Source: Galeopsis tetrahit (taxonomy: Eukaryota; Streptophyta; Magnoliopsida; Lamiales; Lamiaceae). From it: DNA of 64,000 bases. Under the pieces are notes generated by a model. The model was not told the origin of the DNA, ran no database searches, and worked only from the letters and a program-made list of their open reading frames with translations. Location of the stretch: assembly GCA_963675135.1 (NCBI GenBank), contig OY776134.1, positions 54,455,740 to 54,519,739 on the forward strand, read 5' to 3'. Shown in pieces: positions 46,475-56,560 of this stretch; the stretch's first letter is position 1; every line of letters starts with the position of its first letter. A program made the translations under genes and the position numbers.

Positions 46475-46538
46475 ACTTGCGACTATTAGGAAAGAATCGT
46501 GCTTCAAAGAACACGACTCTTTCCTAAAAGTCGCAAGT
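46475..46538. repeat. Near-perfect hairpin, 27-bp arms, 10-base loop
   Basis: The left arm 46475-46501 starts ACTTGCGACTATTAGGAAAG. The right arm 46512-46538 is its inverse with two mismatches, and the loop is CTTCAAAGAA. It lies about 145 bp past the stop of the small plus-strand gene and about 525 bp from the stop of the convergent one. It could be a tiny inverted-repeat element, an RNA 3'-end structure or a short small-RNA precursor; typical plant miRNA precursors are longer. Confidence 0.85.
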
Positions 46539-47064
46539 GTAACGTTTCCTCAAGAATCTCCTGCCTTGCCTTGCTTTTTTGGACATTGAATGTTTTCCAG
46601 TTTTGGAATACTTTATGATCAAACATCTTGCTCATCTTGTTTATCAAAGTTTTATTTAACTCCACATACATGATGAGATGAGAGCAACATTTTATTTTAA
46701 TGTTGCATATATGAGTTTTCAGTTGAAAAGTTGTATGTGAATCAAGTTCACGCGAGCTCTTTTTGTTAAAATAAATAATACCTTTAAGCACATAAAACTT
46801 CAGTGAACTAAATCTGAAGATGTTTTTGTTTTCTCTTTAATATCCGGGTTGGTTTTCCAGTTCAAACCGGAACGTTTGGACCATTTGCAAAGAGTAATAA
46901 GTAATATTACAACATCTTTTTCTTATGCTATTATTGCAACAAGTCTTGGATGGAAATACATAATATACCTGATGTCAAACCACACCAACATTAACATATG
47001 CAGAAGACAAACACACAGACATGTTATTCATATTCAACTTAGCTTATCAGCAAGCAAGCATTAC
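46539..47064. other. Convergent 3' flanks
   Basis: This holds the 3' UTRs of the two small convergent genes. No further gene is recognised. Confidence 0.45.
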
Positions 47065-47418
47065 TTAGACCTTAAAGGTACTGCTCGACTCGAAATTCCT
47101 GTGGCTCTTCTGGATGAATCCATCGGCTTCAACATCAATCGTCTTCTCTTGATACACTTGATGTTTTCCATTCCTATCAATCGTCACACTCTTCATGTGC
47201 ACTTTCTTGTGCACCTCAGGGGCAGCAGGCTGGTAATTGTTGACATGGAAAACCTTCATGTGATGATCGTCGTAGGGCGATGACTTGTGGACAGGGATGT
47301 CTGCATAATCTTCATTCACAGTAGGCATTCTTTGCACCCTGCTCATACGTTCGAGGTACTCATCAATGGAGTCCCGTCCATAGTAGTTGCTCTCTTGGTA
47401 CTCGTAGATTCTGCTCAT
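47065..47418 (-). CDS. Small protein of unknown function
   Basis: A single-exon frame of 117 residues beginning MSRIYEYQESNYYGRDSIDE. The first half is acidic and tyrosine-rich (IDEYLERMSRV, VNEDYADIPV), followed by a histidine/lysine stretch (YDDHHMKVFHVNNYQPAAPE, VHKKVHMKSVTI) and a charged tail. There is no signal peptide, membrane helix or known motif, and the protein is probably soluble and partly disordered. A TATA box lies 50-57 bases upstream of the ATG in a sensible position, and the frame is in low-AT sequence relative to its surroundings, both favouring a real gene. No function is proposed. Confidence 0.65.
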   Translation of the reverse strand: MSRIYEYQESNYYGRDSIDEYLERMSRVQRMPTVNEDYADIPVHKSSPYDDHHMKVFHVNNYQPAAPEVHKKVHMKSVTIDRNGKHQVYQEKTIDVEADGFIQKSHRNFESSSTFKV

Positions 47419-47466
47419 TGTTTTTAGCTACCTGTATTGCTGCTCTACACAATAACTAGAGATTAA

Positions 47467-47474
47467 GATTTATA
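47467..47474 (-). promoter_or_regulatory. TATA box of the 47065-47418 gene
   Basis: TATAAATC in the context GGCCTATAAATCTTAATC on the minus strand. With a usual 30-base spacing the transcript would start near 47440, giving a leader of about 20 bases. Confidence 0.55.
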
Positions 47475-48260
47475 GGCCAACGCTATGTAAAGATATTCTC
47501 TTGAAGATATTGCATTGGTCTTTCATGAATCAGATCCTCGTCTTTATGTCACTCTCAATTATATGCTTTTACATCAATAATTCAGCATGAGGATATTATA
47601 TGTAAAAGATGGTGAAAGCATCTTGCTGATATTTCTGTGAGTCTCACTTTCTAATTGCTTTGATTCTTTTCTAGAATACCAAACCATTTTCCATATCTCA
47701 CAGATTCTGGTAATAACAATCTTTTTCACAACAATCTCAACAAAGATGCACTAGTATACTAAAAGAAGACAAAAAATTGTATGTACCAAATGCACCAAGT
47801 ATATTTTTAAATGATACTTATTAGTTATTTTACTCAAAAGGTATATTAGTTTAGTAGGGAGTATTAGTTGTTTTTACTCCAAAGCATTAGTTGTGTACTG
47901 TACAACAACTGATATACAAGAGAGTTACTCAATAAAGAATACAATGGATAAGTCAAAAAATGGACTGCAGAGAAATATGTTTTATAATCTTATCCTTGCC
48001 CTCACTATATGCAATCACTTCAGCAGCATAACAATGAAATAAAATTAAAATGCACAATAATATAAGAGTGAAGAAAAAAAATCCAATTGCAGTCATTTAT
48101 TGAAGTACATAGAAAATGTGTAAGCAGCAGTAGTTGAAGTAAGGAGATTAGGCAAAAGCCCACATGGATAAACAAAGTGTAGAGAAGATTAAAAACAACT
48201 GAAAAATCGAATCCCTTAGGCAAAGGCAAAGAAGAACGTTCAAACAAACGGAAGATAAAG
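47475..48260. other. Intergenic DNA between the small gene and the PIRL gene
   Basis: The right-hand 250 bases should include the 3' UTR of the PIRL gene. No gene is recognised. Confidence 0.45.
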
Positions 48261-49158
48261 TTAGAGCTGTTGATTGAGGTAAGAATCATCATTCGATTTT
48301 CCATTGCCTCCATTGCCTCCCAAGTAACCGGAAACAGTACCACCAAGATTGCTTACAGCATCAGTCAGCCAAGAAGTGCTACGAGTCAATATACCAGCCA
48401 GAGTTGGTGTTTCCACTTCATCAGAGTTATTCATATTTTCCTCCTCCTCTATCAAATCATCCCATCTTTTGGACATATAAGCCTTCACAGCTACAATCCC
48501 TTGCACCACGACTTCCTTTGGAGGTATCACAAGAGGGTTTTGATCGACGTTAAGCTTAGTCAAATTCATGAGCCTGCCAAAGGTGTTAGGCAATGCATGA
48601 ATCTGGTTGTTGCTCACATCAAGTTCTTTGAGGCAGATAAGGTCAGAAATTGACTCGGGGAGTTCAGTCAGGTCGCTGAAGTTGCTACTGAGATTCATGA
48701 TCTCAAGATTTGTTAATTTTCCGATCGAATGTGGAAGACCACCAAGCTCGTTGAAATGTGCATCCAAGAATCGGAGAGACTTCATCTCACCGATAGATGT
48801 TGGAAGAGAACGTATCTTGTTCAGGTGGATTGAAAGACGTTCAAGATTAACAAGTTCAAACCCAATGTTTGTTGGTAGGTACGTGAGTTTGTTGAAACTT
48901 GCGTCCAACGCCTTTAAAGACCTGGAAATGGTACGAAATGTCAGAAGCATGTTATGGGTATGGGAAATAAGTAGGCAAAAGTATGAGTTACCTGCAATGG
49001 GAAATGCTGTCGGGCAGGGAGGTAAGCTTGTTTCCAGAAACATTTAAGACCTTCAAGTTAAACAACAGGCCAATAGAATCGGGCAATGAAACCAAAAGAT
49101 TTCCTGAAAGATTGAGCTCCTCAAGATTCTCTAGGCCAGCAATTGAATCAGGAACTGA

Positions 49159-50614
49159 CTGTTTTCCTCCCCCAAAAAAAGAAATAGACAAAAAGAAAGC
49201 AAATGTTAATATCTGAATTTTAATGTGCCATCTAAACTTGTAAAGTCATCAACCTTAGCTGGAAAAATGTCATAAATGCACACAAACATTATTTTACCAA
49301 GATGTTTGGATTTTTTTTGGATAGTTAAGAATGTACTCAAGCCCAATTCAAATTTCAGAAAATTCACATCCCAAGCAAAAAGTGAAAAAGACTCCAGAAG
49401 AAACCAATAATCTTTTCATTTAATGGTAGAAACAGAACCGAGTGAACTATAAGAACTACAAGGACCATAATTCTTGCAATCTAAGTAAATGATACTCCCT
49501 CCGTCCAATTTTCCTTTTCGGGCTGTCCAATTTTATTATTCCCATTCCCTTTTTAGAAAGTTTACTATTCACACTACTTTATCTCCACCCTTCAATCATC
49601 ACTTATTTACCTAAATTGCCACTAACTTTATTCATAAACAATCACTTTATCTATAAATGGACCCCACAACATCCCATCATACCCCCACTTATCTACTTTA
49701 TACATAAACTACTATTATTTCTTAAATCCTGTGCCAAGAGAAGCGGGCATATTGAAATTGGACGGAGGGAGTATATATTATCTAGAAAAATTCCTAGATT
49801 ATTAAATTCAACTTAATCAACACTTCATGTCAAACAAATATTCAGTTGATTTGATGCCTAGCCTTAATTAGTTGCTGTCCCTCCTCCAATCCTACAGTTG
49901 ATGCTATCCCCACTGCCATCCACTGAACAAACTCTCGATAACACACACCATTATCATCTATCCTACGGCTCAATATAACATCCTTTTAAATTTTAATGCA
50001 TCTAAACTGGTAAAGTCATCTCCTTGCTGGAGAAAAGTCATATTGGTAATGCACATAGAAGAACATAATTCTATTAATAATTGGATTTTACACACTCAAA
50101 TTCTACTCATAGCTGAGAAAAATCATATAGCTAATCACAAAGCCACAGTTACTTAGCTCAAAGAATTAGAGAAATAAATAGTGCCAGCTTTCAAGAGCAC
50201 ACGACACTCATTAAAAATCTAGTGTTAAAAAAAGGTTCTCTTTAGGGTTCAATGAACTCGTATTTATATTCAGTATCTTCATTACACTATATAAACAAAA
50301 CCGAGAGAACTGTAAGTTTCTATATCATTGCTTCATGTAGTCCATGCTACTCTCCACACAATCCACCTGAACAAATTCTCAGTAAAACCCAACACTATCA
50401 TCTAGTTAGCTTGCGGTAACACACACCACTATCATTTAGCTTATAGCTCAATATAACACCCCTTAGCACACTCGGACAATCTACAATGCAACCCTCAAGA
50501 AATCAAATACAAATGCAACAAGTTCCAATTCACGCACATTTAAGAACAAACTACATCTAACAATTCAAATAAACAATTTCAAGATTTGTAAACTTCAACG
50601 TAAATAAGTCAAAC
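49159..50614 (-). other. Intron 1 of the PIRL gene with a Stowaway-like MITE
   Basis: An intron of 1456 bases. Inside it, about 49495-49772, a MITE with ends CTCCCTCCGTCCAATTTTCC and GAAATTGGACGGAGGGAG is flanked by TA (ATACTCCC / GGAGTATA). The rest shows no features. Confidence 0.75.
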
Positions 50615-51052
50615 CTCAAGCTGATTGTTCGACATATTCAGCACAACCAAGGTTTTGAGTTTCCCAAACGCCTCTGGAAAGATCCTCAACTTTCTCCCGG
50701 ACAAATCAACCTTCTCAATCACTTTCCCTGATTCAGCATCCTTCAAAATCCCTCTCACTTCTTCATTCATTTCCACTTCCACCAAATCCCCCCCTGAATC
50801 TCCCCCTTCCTCCTCGTTGAGCTCCTCCCCCGACACCGCAGCCTCGTAAATCTTCTCCAATCGACTCTCCGCCGCAGCCAGCATCTTCTCATACGCCTCG
50901 TGCATCTCGTCCAACGCAATCACAGCCTTAAAAACCTTATAATCCTCGATTATATCCACAGAAGTCTTGGATGAATGGGCATCAAATTCAGAAAGCTTCA
51001 ATCGAGCTGTATCGACGGTCTCGTGATCGGGTCGGGTTCCAAGTGACTGGAG

Positions 51053-51290
51053 TGTTGAATATTAACACTTTATGTAAATTTTAAACTGAGAAAATAAAAT
51101 TGTGATATTGAGTTGAGTTTTACATGAATATGGTGTGACTATTTATAGCCAGTTTGAATAATAACTGCCGCCTAACTAGTCAATTGCAGTTACCATCAAT
51201 TGCTCAAACTTCCTAATTAATTTACATATTCAGATAACAAATTGTAACTGATCTTCAACTACTGCTTATTCTCTGTTGTGTATGTTAACA
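51053..51290 (-). repeat. 3' LTR, 238 bp
   Basis: TG...CA bounded. A TATA box (TATAAATA on the minus strand) is at 51140-51147. It holds 44 bases (51220-51263) absent from the other LTR and is otherwise identical to it. It contains the last codons of the gag-pol frame. Confidence 0.97.
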
Positions 51291-54200
51291 TGCTCCCAGC
51301 GACACAGGTCCTCCGGCAGAACCAAGGCCTAGCATGCAGCACAACTCTCGAAACCGACGAGGTGCAAGAGGCTTGGTAAATATATCAGCCGGCTGCGACT
51401 CCGTAGGTACATAACGGATATCAAGTTGATTATTTTGAACCTTTTCACGTAAGAAATGCACATCAACTTCAATGTGTCGAGTGCGAGAGTGAAAAGCTGG
51501 ATTGAAGGCTAACGTAATCGCCCCCTGATTGTCACACCACAAAATCGGAGGATTGGACAGCGGAAGGTGAAGTTCCGTGAAAAGCGTGTTGATCCAAAGT
51601 ACATCTGTAGTGGCAGTGGCCAGCGCGCGATACTCTGCTTCAGTGCTACTACGTGCCACAACTCCTTGCTTGCGTGAACTCCAACTGATGAGGTTTGAAC
51701 CGAGCTTAATACAATAGCCTGATGTGCTCCGTCTATCATCTATACTTGCAGCATAGTCAGCATCCGCGAAACCTTCTATCCTGTAATCAAGAACTTGAGA
51801 AAACAAAAGACCAAGTGTTAGTGTACCCTTCAAGTATCGAAGAACCCGTTTACAAGCCTTCCAATGGTTCATCGTTGGTGCGTTGAGAAATTGAGAAAGT
51901 TTGTTAACGCTGAATGAAATGTCGGGACGAGTGATTGTGAGATATTGAAGTGAACCAACAACACTTCTGAAGAGAGAAGGATCGGAAAATGGAGAGCTAT
52001 CATTGACCGAAAGCCTGGAGTTTGGACAAATCGGGGTGGGTGTAGCAGTGCAATCTGCAAGGCCTGCCTTGAGGAGAATATCTTTTATGTATTTAGATTG
52101 AGTGAGGGTGATGGAGGAGGAGGTAACAAGTGCCTCAATACCAAGAAAATAGTTCACGACACCGAGATGCTTCAACGAGAACTTTGCATCAAGATGAGAT
52201 ATAAGCCGAGTAACAGATTGATTGTCATCTCCAGTCACCAAGATATCATCCACATACACCAAAACAACAAGCATCTTGCCATGATCAATATTATAAAATA
52301 AGCAGGAGTCTGCCGTGGAGTGTAACAGTCCATAAGAGAGAAGAAAAGCCTTCAACTTGTCATACCAGGCCTTCGGCGCTTGTTTGAGGCCATATAGAGC
52401 CTTAACAAGTCGGCACACATGAGTGGGAGTTGAGGGATTCTTAAACCCCTCTGGTTGATGAATATACACCTGCTCACGTAAATCTCCATTTAAGAACGCA
52501 TTATTCACATCAACTTGTTGAATAACCCACCCCCGAGTAACAGCAATAGAGAAGATAATTCGAAGTGTTATCGGCTTAACAACAGGGCTGTATGTGCTGA
52601 AAAAATCCACTCCAGCGGTCTGCTGAAATCCCCGTGCAACTAACCGAGCCTTATAGCGTTCAACTGTGCCGTCTTTATTATACTTAATGCGAAACAACCA
52701 CTTAGTTGAGATCACCTTCATATGTGGTTTGACCGGAACAAGATCCCATGTGCCCTTGTCAATCAAAGCTTGATATTCTTTTTCCATGGCCTCCTTCCAC
52801 TGAGGAACAAGGAGGGCTTGTTCCACACAATCGGGCTCGACAAGCGGAGATAACAATGTGGATGTATAGATCTTGGGTTTAGAGATTCCATTTTTAGACC
52901 TGGTAAACATGGGGTGATTATTTGTGGGAGGTGGGAATGGAGCATACTGTGGTAACAAAGTATGTGAGCTTGTGGGAGAAAGAGATGACTCAGAAGTTGC
53001 AGGTGAGAGTTGCAGGTTGGGAGCGGATGGTGATGGAGATATTCTGGTAGAATGCGAGTTTGGATTATGTGATGTTGGAGTGTGAGGCAGAGTAGGTGTA
53101 TTATTGGATGATGTAGGAGGGATATGAGATTGGAGAGAAGGCTGAGTGGAGGTTGGAGGAGTGATATAGGTCATTTGAGATGGAGTAGTATATGAAGGAG
53201 CTGTTATAGAGAATAATTCACCATATGGAAATTCAGCCTCATTGAAATCAACAGTAGCAGAGGTGAACACCCTTCCAGACGGATGTAGACATAAGTAACC
53301 CTTGTGCAAAGGGCTGTATCCAATAAAAATACATTTCGAAGACCGAAACTGAAGTTTTGATTTGTTGTATGGACGAAGGAAGGGGAAGCACGTGCAACCG
53401 AAAACTCGGAGATGAGACATCGGTGGTGGCGTATTGAACAGCTTGAAGTATGGGGAATGGTGCTTCAACACGACCGTAGGCAACATATTTATCAGATACA
53501 CAGCTGTAGAAAATGCATTCCACCAAAAACGCATAGGAAGTTTGCTTCTAGCGAGCATAGACAACCCCAACTCAATTATGTGTTGATGTTTCCGTTCAAC
53601 GAGACCGTTTTGTTGATGAGTGTGCGGACATGAGTGTCGTAAAATAATCCCCTTGCTCCTGAACACATTGTGAAGAGCAACAAACTCTCCACCCATATCG
53701 CATTGAAATGCTTTCACCTTTCGACTAAATTGTCTTTCGGCCATAGTGATGAAATTTACAACAATATTATGAACTTCAGATTTCAAGCAAAGTGGATATA
53801 TCCATGTGTAACGTGTAAATTCATCTACAATGACTAAATAATATTTGTATCCATCCAATGATAACTCAGAAGCAGGACCCCAAACATCCATATGTAGAAT
53901 ATCAAGTGGATATTTCGAATGATGCACAACTGAATGAAATGAACTCTGATGCATTTTACCCAATTTGCAGTCATCACAAAATGAAAGTAATCTCGGTACA
54001 ACAGGAACATGTAAATCACGTAAAATCCGTGCAAGTGTATCACCACATGGATGTCCCAAACGATAATGCCACAGTTTACAAACATCCTTATTGAAACTAG
54101 TCACATTATTACATTCAACAGTAGAAGAATCATCACAGCCACCATGAGAATGCTTAAAATCCAGTTGGTAAAGTCCATCCTTAAGTGCACCCTTCAAGAG

Positions 54201-55616
54201 AATCTTGTTTGTGTGTAGCTCCTTTATAAAACACGAATCAGAGTTAAACTCAATCACAGCATTATTATCTTTTAAGAACTGAGAGATACTCAACAAGTTT
54301 TTAGTGATCTCCGGCACATGTAGTACATTATTTAATTGAACATGCGACTGTTGAATACTAGGCAAGGTCATTGAACCAACATGTTTAATAGATGCACAAG
54401 ATCCATTCCCAACAATTAGATGAGACGTACCTTGATACGGGGAACTTATCTGTAAATTTCCAAGTTGTGAAGTGATATGGTGTGTGGCTCCACTATCCAC
54501 AAACCAATTTGGTTGAGCATGAGAAGGATATGAGGTACTTGCCATGTCAGCCTGAGGATGAGGAGTAGAGAAAGGATATGAAGCAGTTGCCACAGCAACT
54601 TGAGGATGAGGAACATGAGTAGAGGTTGATTCATGCGGATGTGTGAATGGATTCATGTTAGATGAATGATGAGCATAATGAGCCTGGAAATTAACCGGTG
54701 ATGGAGGTGGAGTTGAGCGAGGATGAAACGACTGATTGTGAGCCGGATTGAGACCATTGAATGTCTTATCGAATCGCTTGTAACACGTAGCAGCAGTGTG
54801 ATAGTTCTTTCCACACAATTGACAGTAGATACGAGGCTTACCAAAGTTCGATCGGCCACGTCCCCGACCATTGCTAGACGGTCGATACTCCCGCTGAACA
54901 ACATTAGCCACAGGAGTTTTGATAGATACAGCCATTGGCTTCACAGATGAGAATTGTGTCATTGTATTGAAATGCATGAGTCGCATTTCATGCGTATGCA
55001 GGATTGATTGAACCTCAGCTAGGCTTGGAAGTACACCACGCGTGGTTAAGCTCACCACCACCGCATCAAATTCTGGCCCTAGGCCGCCCAATATATGTAG
55101 AATTAACTCATCATCACTCAGATCCTGACCGGCAGCGTGTAAACCGTCCGCAATCACTCGCATCTGTAACAAATACTCGTCAATTGTCAAGTCATTTTTC
55201 CTCAAAGTTTGCAACTCTAGGCGCAAACTCAAAGCCCTAGCCGCATATTGCGAGCGAAATAACTCATCAAAAACACGCCAAACTTCAGAGGCGTGTGTGC
55301 ACCTGCTCACATGCCCTAGCATAGATTCCGAAATGGAGCTAAGCATCCAACTCAGCAGAAATTGATCTCGCCTGTGCCAGAATACTGATTTTTCGCACGA
55401 CGAGTCAAGAGTAGGGACCGCATCAGCGGCACACATGAGGATATCCTCATACCCATGGGCATTAACCGTGGCTAATATCTGAGATCGCCAAAAAGTGAAA
55501 TTGTTACGATCCAGTCGAATACTCAAAACAATAAATCGAGGCAGAGTAGTAGGAACAGGAGACGATGAAGTGTGAGAAGTAGTATTAATAGGAGACGATG
55601 AATCAGGAGAAGTCAT
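51285..55616 (-). CDS. copia gag-pol polyprotein, intact
   Basis: 1443 residues from a true ATG at 55616. Order: UBN2-like gag (about 30-230); CCHC knuckle at about 265-278 (CQLCGKNYHTAATC); protease with VDSGATHH at about 373; gag-pre-integrase and zinc-binding part (LWHYRLGHP); integrase core with DVWGPA, CDMGGEF and GLVERKH, so the D, D and E residues are all present; reverse transcriptase starting near WKEAMEKEYQAL with YVDD at about 1121-1124; RNase H with DADYAAS (about 1284) and SSTEAEY (about 1323). All catalytic motifs are intact, so the element could be autonomous. The stop codon TAA (51285-51287) lies inside the 3' LTR, an unusual overlap that leaves little room for a classical polypurine tract. 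Confidence 0.97.
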   Translation of the reverse strand: MTSPDSSSPINTTSHTSSSPVPTTLPRFIVLSIRLDRNNFTFWRSQILATVNAHGYEDILMCAADAVPTLDSSCEKSVFWHRRDQFLLSWMLSSISESMLGHVSRCTHASEVWRVFDELFRSQYAARALSLRLELQTLRKNDLTIDEYLLQMRVIADGLHAAGQDLSDDELILHILGGLGPEFDAVVVSLTTRGVLPSLAEVQSILHTHEMRLMHFNTMTQFSSVKPMAVSIKTPVANVVQREYRPSSNGRGRGRSNFGKPRIYCQLCGKNYHTAATCYKRFDKTFNGLNPAHNQSFHPRSTPPPSPVNFQAHYAHHSSNMNPFTHPHESTSTHVPHPQVAVATASYPFSTPHPQADMASTSYPSHAQPNWFVDSGATHHITSQLGNLQISSPYQGTSHLIVGNGSCASIKHVGSMTLPSIQQSHVQLNNVLHVPEITKNLLSISQFLKDNNAVIEFNSDSCFIKELHTNKILLKGALKDGLYQLDFKHSHGGCDDSSTVECNNVTSFNKDVCKLWHYRLGHPCGDTLARILRDLHVPVVPRLLSFCDDCKLGKMHQSSFHSVVHHSKYPLDILHMDVWGPASELSLDGYKYYLVIVDEFTRYTWIYPLCLKSEVHNIVVNFITMAERQFSRKVKAFQCDMGGEFVALHNVFRSKGIILRHSCPHTHQQNGLVERKHQHIIELGLSMLARSKLPMRFWWNAFSTAVYLINMLPTVVLKHHSPYFKLFNTPPPMSHLRVFGCTCFPFLRPYNKSKLQFRSSKCIFIGYSPLHKGYLCLHPSGRVFTSATVDFNEAEFPYGELFSITAPSYTTPSQMTYITPPTSTQPSLQSHIPPTSSNNTPTLPHTPTSHNPNSHSTRISPSPSAPNLQLSPATSESSLSPTSSHTLLPQYAPFPPPTNNHPMFTRSKNGISKPKIYTSTLLSPLVEPDCVEQALLVPQWKEAMEKEYQALIDKGTWDLVPVKPHMKVISTKWLFRIKYNKDGTVERYKARLVARGFQQTAGVDFFSTYSPVVKPITLRIIFSIAVTRGWVIQQVDVNNAFLNGDLREQVYIHQPEGFKNPSTPTHVCRLVKALYGLKQAPKAWYDKLKAFLLSYGLLHSTADSCLFYNIDHGKMLVVLVYVDDILVTGDDNQSVTRLISHLDAKFSLKHLGVVNYFLGIEALVTSSSITLTQSKYIKDILLKAGLADCTATPTPICPNSRLSVNDSSPFSDPSLFRSVVGSLQYLTITRPDISFSVNKLSQFLNAPTMNHWKACKRVLRYLKGTLTLGLLFSQVLDYRIEGFADADYAASIDDRRSTSGYCIKLGSNLISWSSRKQGVVARSSTEAEYRALATATTDVLWINTLFTELHLPLSNPPILWCDNQGAITLAFNPAFHSRTRHIEVDVHFLREKVQNNQLDIRYVPTESQPADIFTKPLAPRRFRELCCMLGLGSAGGPVSLGAC

Positions 55617-55658
55617 GATAGAGATGATTGAGGACCGGAAGAATATGTATAGAAATAG

Positions 55659-55740
55659 GATGAAGATGTACTGGAATATGTTTGAAGAATTGGATGAAGA
55701 TGTACTGGAATATGTTTGAAGAATTGGATGAAGATGTATA
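55659..55740. repeat. 34-bp tandem duplication in the retroelement leader
   Basis: The unit GATGAAGATGTACTGGAATA plus TGTTTGAAGAATTG occurs twice in a row and then partially a third time, between primer site and gag start. Confidence 0.85.
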
Positions 55741-55837
55741 GAAACTGTATGAAGATGAGTAGAAGAATAGTTGAATATGTGAAGGGAATTAGATGAAGAT
55801 AAGCACCAATTTAGAAACCGTGAAAGACTTGTAACTG

Positions 55838-55851
55838 ACTCATTGATACCA
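55838..55851 (-). other. Primer-binding site (initiator tRNA-Met type)
   Basis: TGGTATCAATGAGT on the minus strand, directly adjacent to the 5' LTR. The first eight bases TGGTATCA are the classical copia site. Confidence 0.85.
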
Positions 55852-56045
55852 TGTTGAATATTAACACTTTATGTAAATTTTAAACTGAGAAAATAAAATT
55901 GTGATATTGAGTTGAGTTTTACATGAATATGGTGTGACTATTTATAGCCAGTTTGAATAATAACTGCCGCCTAACTAGTCAATTGCAGTTACCATCAATT
56001 GCTCAAACTTCCTAATTAGCTTATTCTCTGTTGTGTATGTTAACA
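55852..56045 (-). repeat. 5' LTR, 194 bp
   Basis: Identical to the 3' LTR except for a clean 44-base deletion at 56018/56019, upstream of the TATA box (55939-55946) and thus in U3. Confidence 0.97.
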
Positions 56046-56296
56046 TGGAGCACGGATCGGGTCTGCGCGACATCGCTGACGACTCGGCGCATTTCAGAGA
56101 CCAGTTTCTGGTTTTTCAGGTAGGGCATTCTTTCGGCGATCTCGAAATGAGGTTCCTGGGCCGTGGGGTCCGGCAGCGGCGGATTCTCGAGGTCGAAGTC
56201 GGCGGCGTCGGCGGCCGTAGAGGTGCCGCGTTTGAAGGTGGGGAGCTTGGTCATGACATAGGAGAGGATTGGGAAATTATTAGGGATTGGATCCAT

Positions 56297-56560
56297 TTTT
56301 TCTTTCTGAATTTATCTGCGAATTGGAAAACTGATAATTGTTTGTTCTTGAGGAGTTTGAAGTGAGATTTGGGCCGGCCGATTGTTGTTTATAACGAAAT
56401 TTCCGACGATTGACCCAAAATAAATATCTTATAATTGATGCATTGTTACGCACACTTATAGTCTATTGACACTACTTAGCATTTTCTATGTCAGTCCTAT
56501 ACTTTATAATACTCCATTTTGTTAGACTTTATAATAATATTTTTATTTATAATAACTTAC
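56297..56560. other. PIRL gene upstream region
   Basis: Presumed promoter and leader of the PIRL gene on the minus strand. No TATA box is convincing. Confidence 0.4.

Larger units (their letters stand above)
51053..56045 (-). mobile_element. Full-length Ty1-copia retrotransposon (Ale/Retrofit-like), structurally intact
   Basis: A 4993-bp element with LTRs at both ends (TGTTGAATATT...TATGTTAACA read on the plus strand) and a perfect 5-bp target duplication TGGAG (51048-51052 and 56046-56050). The initiator-tRNA-Met primer site begins directly inside the 5' LTR, and one uninterrupted gag-pol frame fills the interior. The LTRs are identical over their 194 shared bases. All this points to a very recent insertion, in the same orientation as the host PIRL gene. 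The lineage assignment comes from the overall look of gag and protease and is tentative. Confidence 0.97.
48261..56296 (-). pseudogene. Plant intracellular Ras-group-related LRR gene (PIRL1/PIRL9 type), split by a retrotransposon
   Basis: Exon 1 starts at the ATG 56296 (MDPIPNNFPILSYVMTKLPT) and is cut at 56046; it resumes at 51047 and ends at 50615. Exon 2 is 49158-48992 and exon 3 is 48921-48261, all with GT-AG introns. Disregarding the insertion and one target-duplication copy, the frame is continuous (684 + 167 + 661 bases, 503 residues) with no other defect. The N-terminal region (about 1-195) has coiled-coil-like helices, followed by about ten leucine-rich repeats of the SHOC2/Ras-group type (LVSLPDSIGLLFNLKVLNVS, LDASFNKLTYLPTNIG, LNVDQNPLVIPP) and a C-terminal tail with WLTDAVSNLGGTVSGYLGG and YLNQQL. 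In Arabidopsis, PIRL1 and PIRL9 are redundant in pollen development. Here transcripts would run into the 5' LTR, where the frame stops soon after the junction, so this allele is probably null. Confidence 0.93.

Noticed and set aside
46849..47283. 144-codon plus-strand frame overlapping the small minus-strand gene
   Set aside because: It lacks codon logic and motifs, and the opposite frame has a TATA box and a sensible start. Not fully excluded.
48607..49047. 146-codon plus-strand frame in the PIRL region
   Set aside because: Antisense shadow of the leucine-rich repeats and it crosses an intron.
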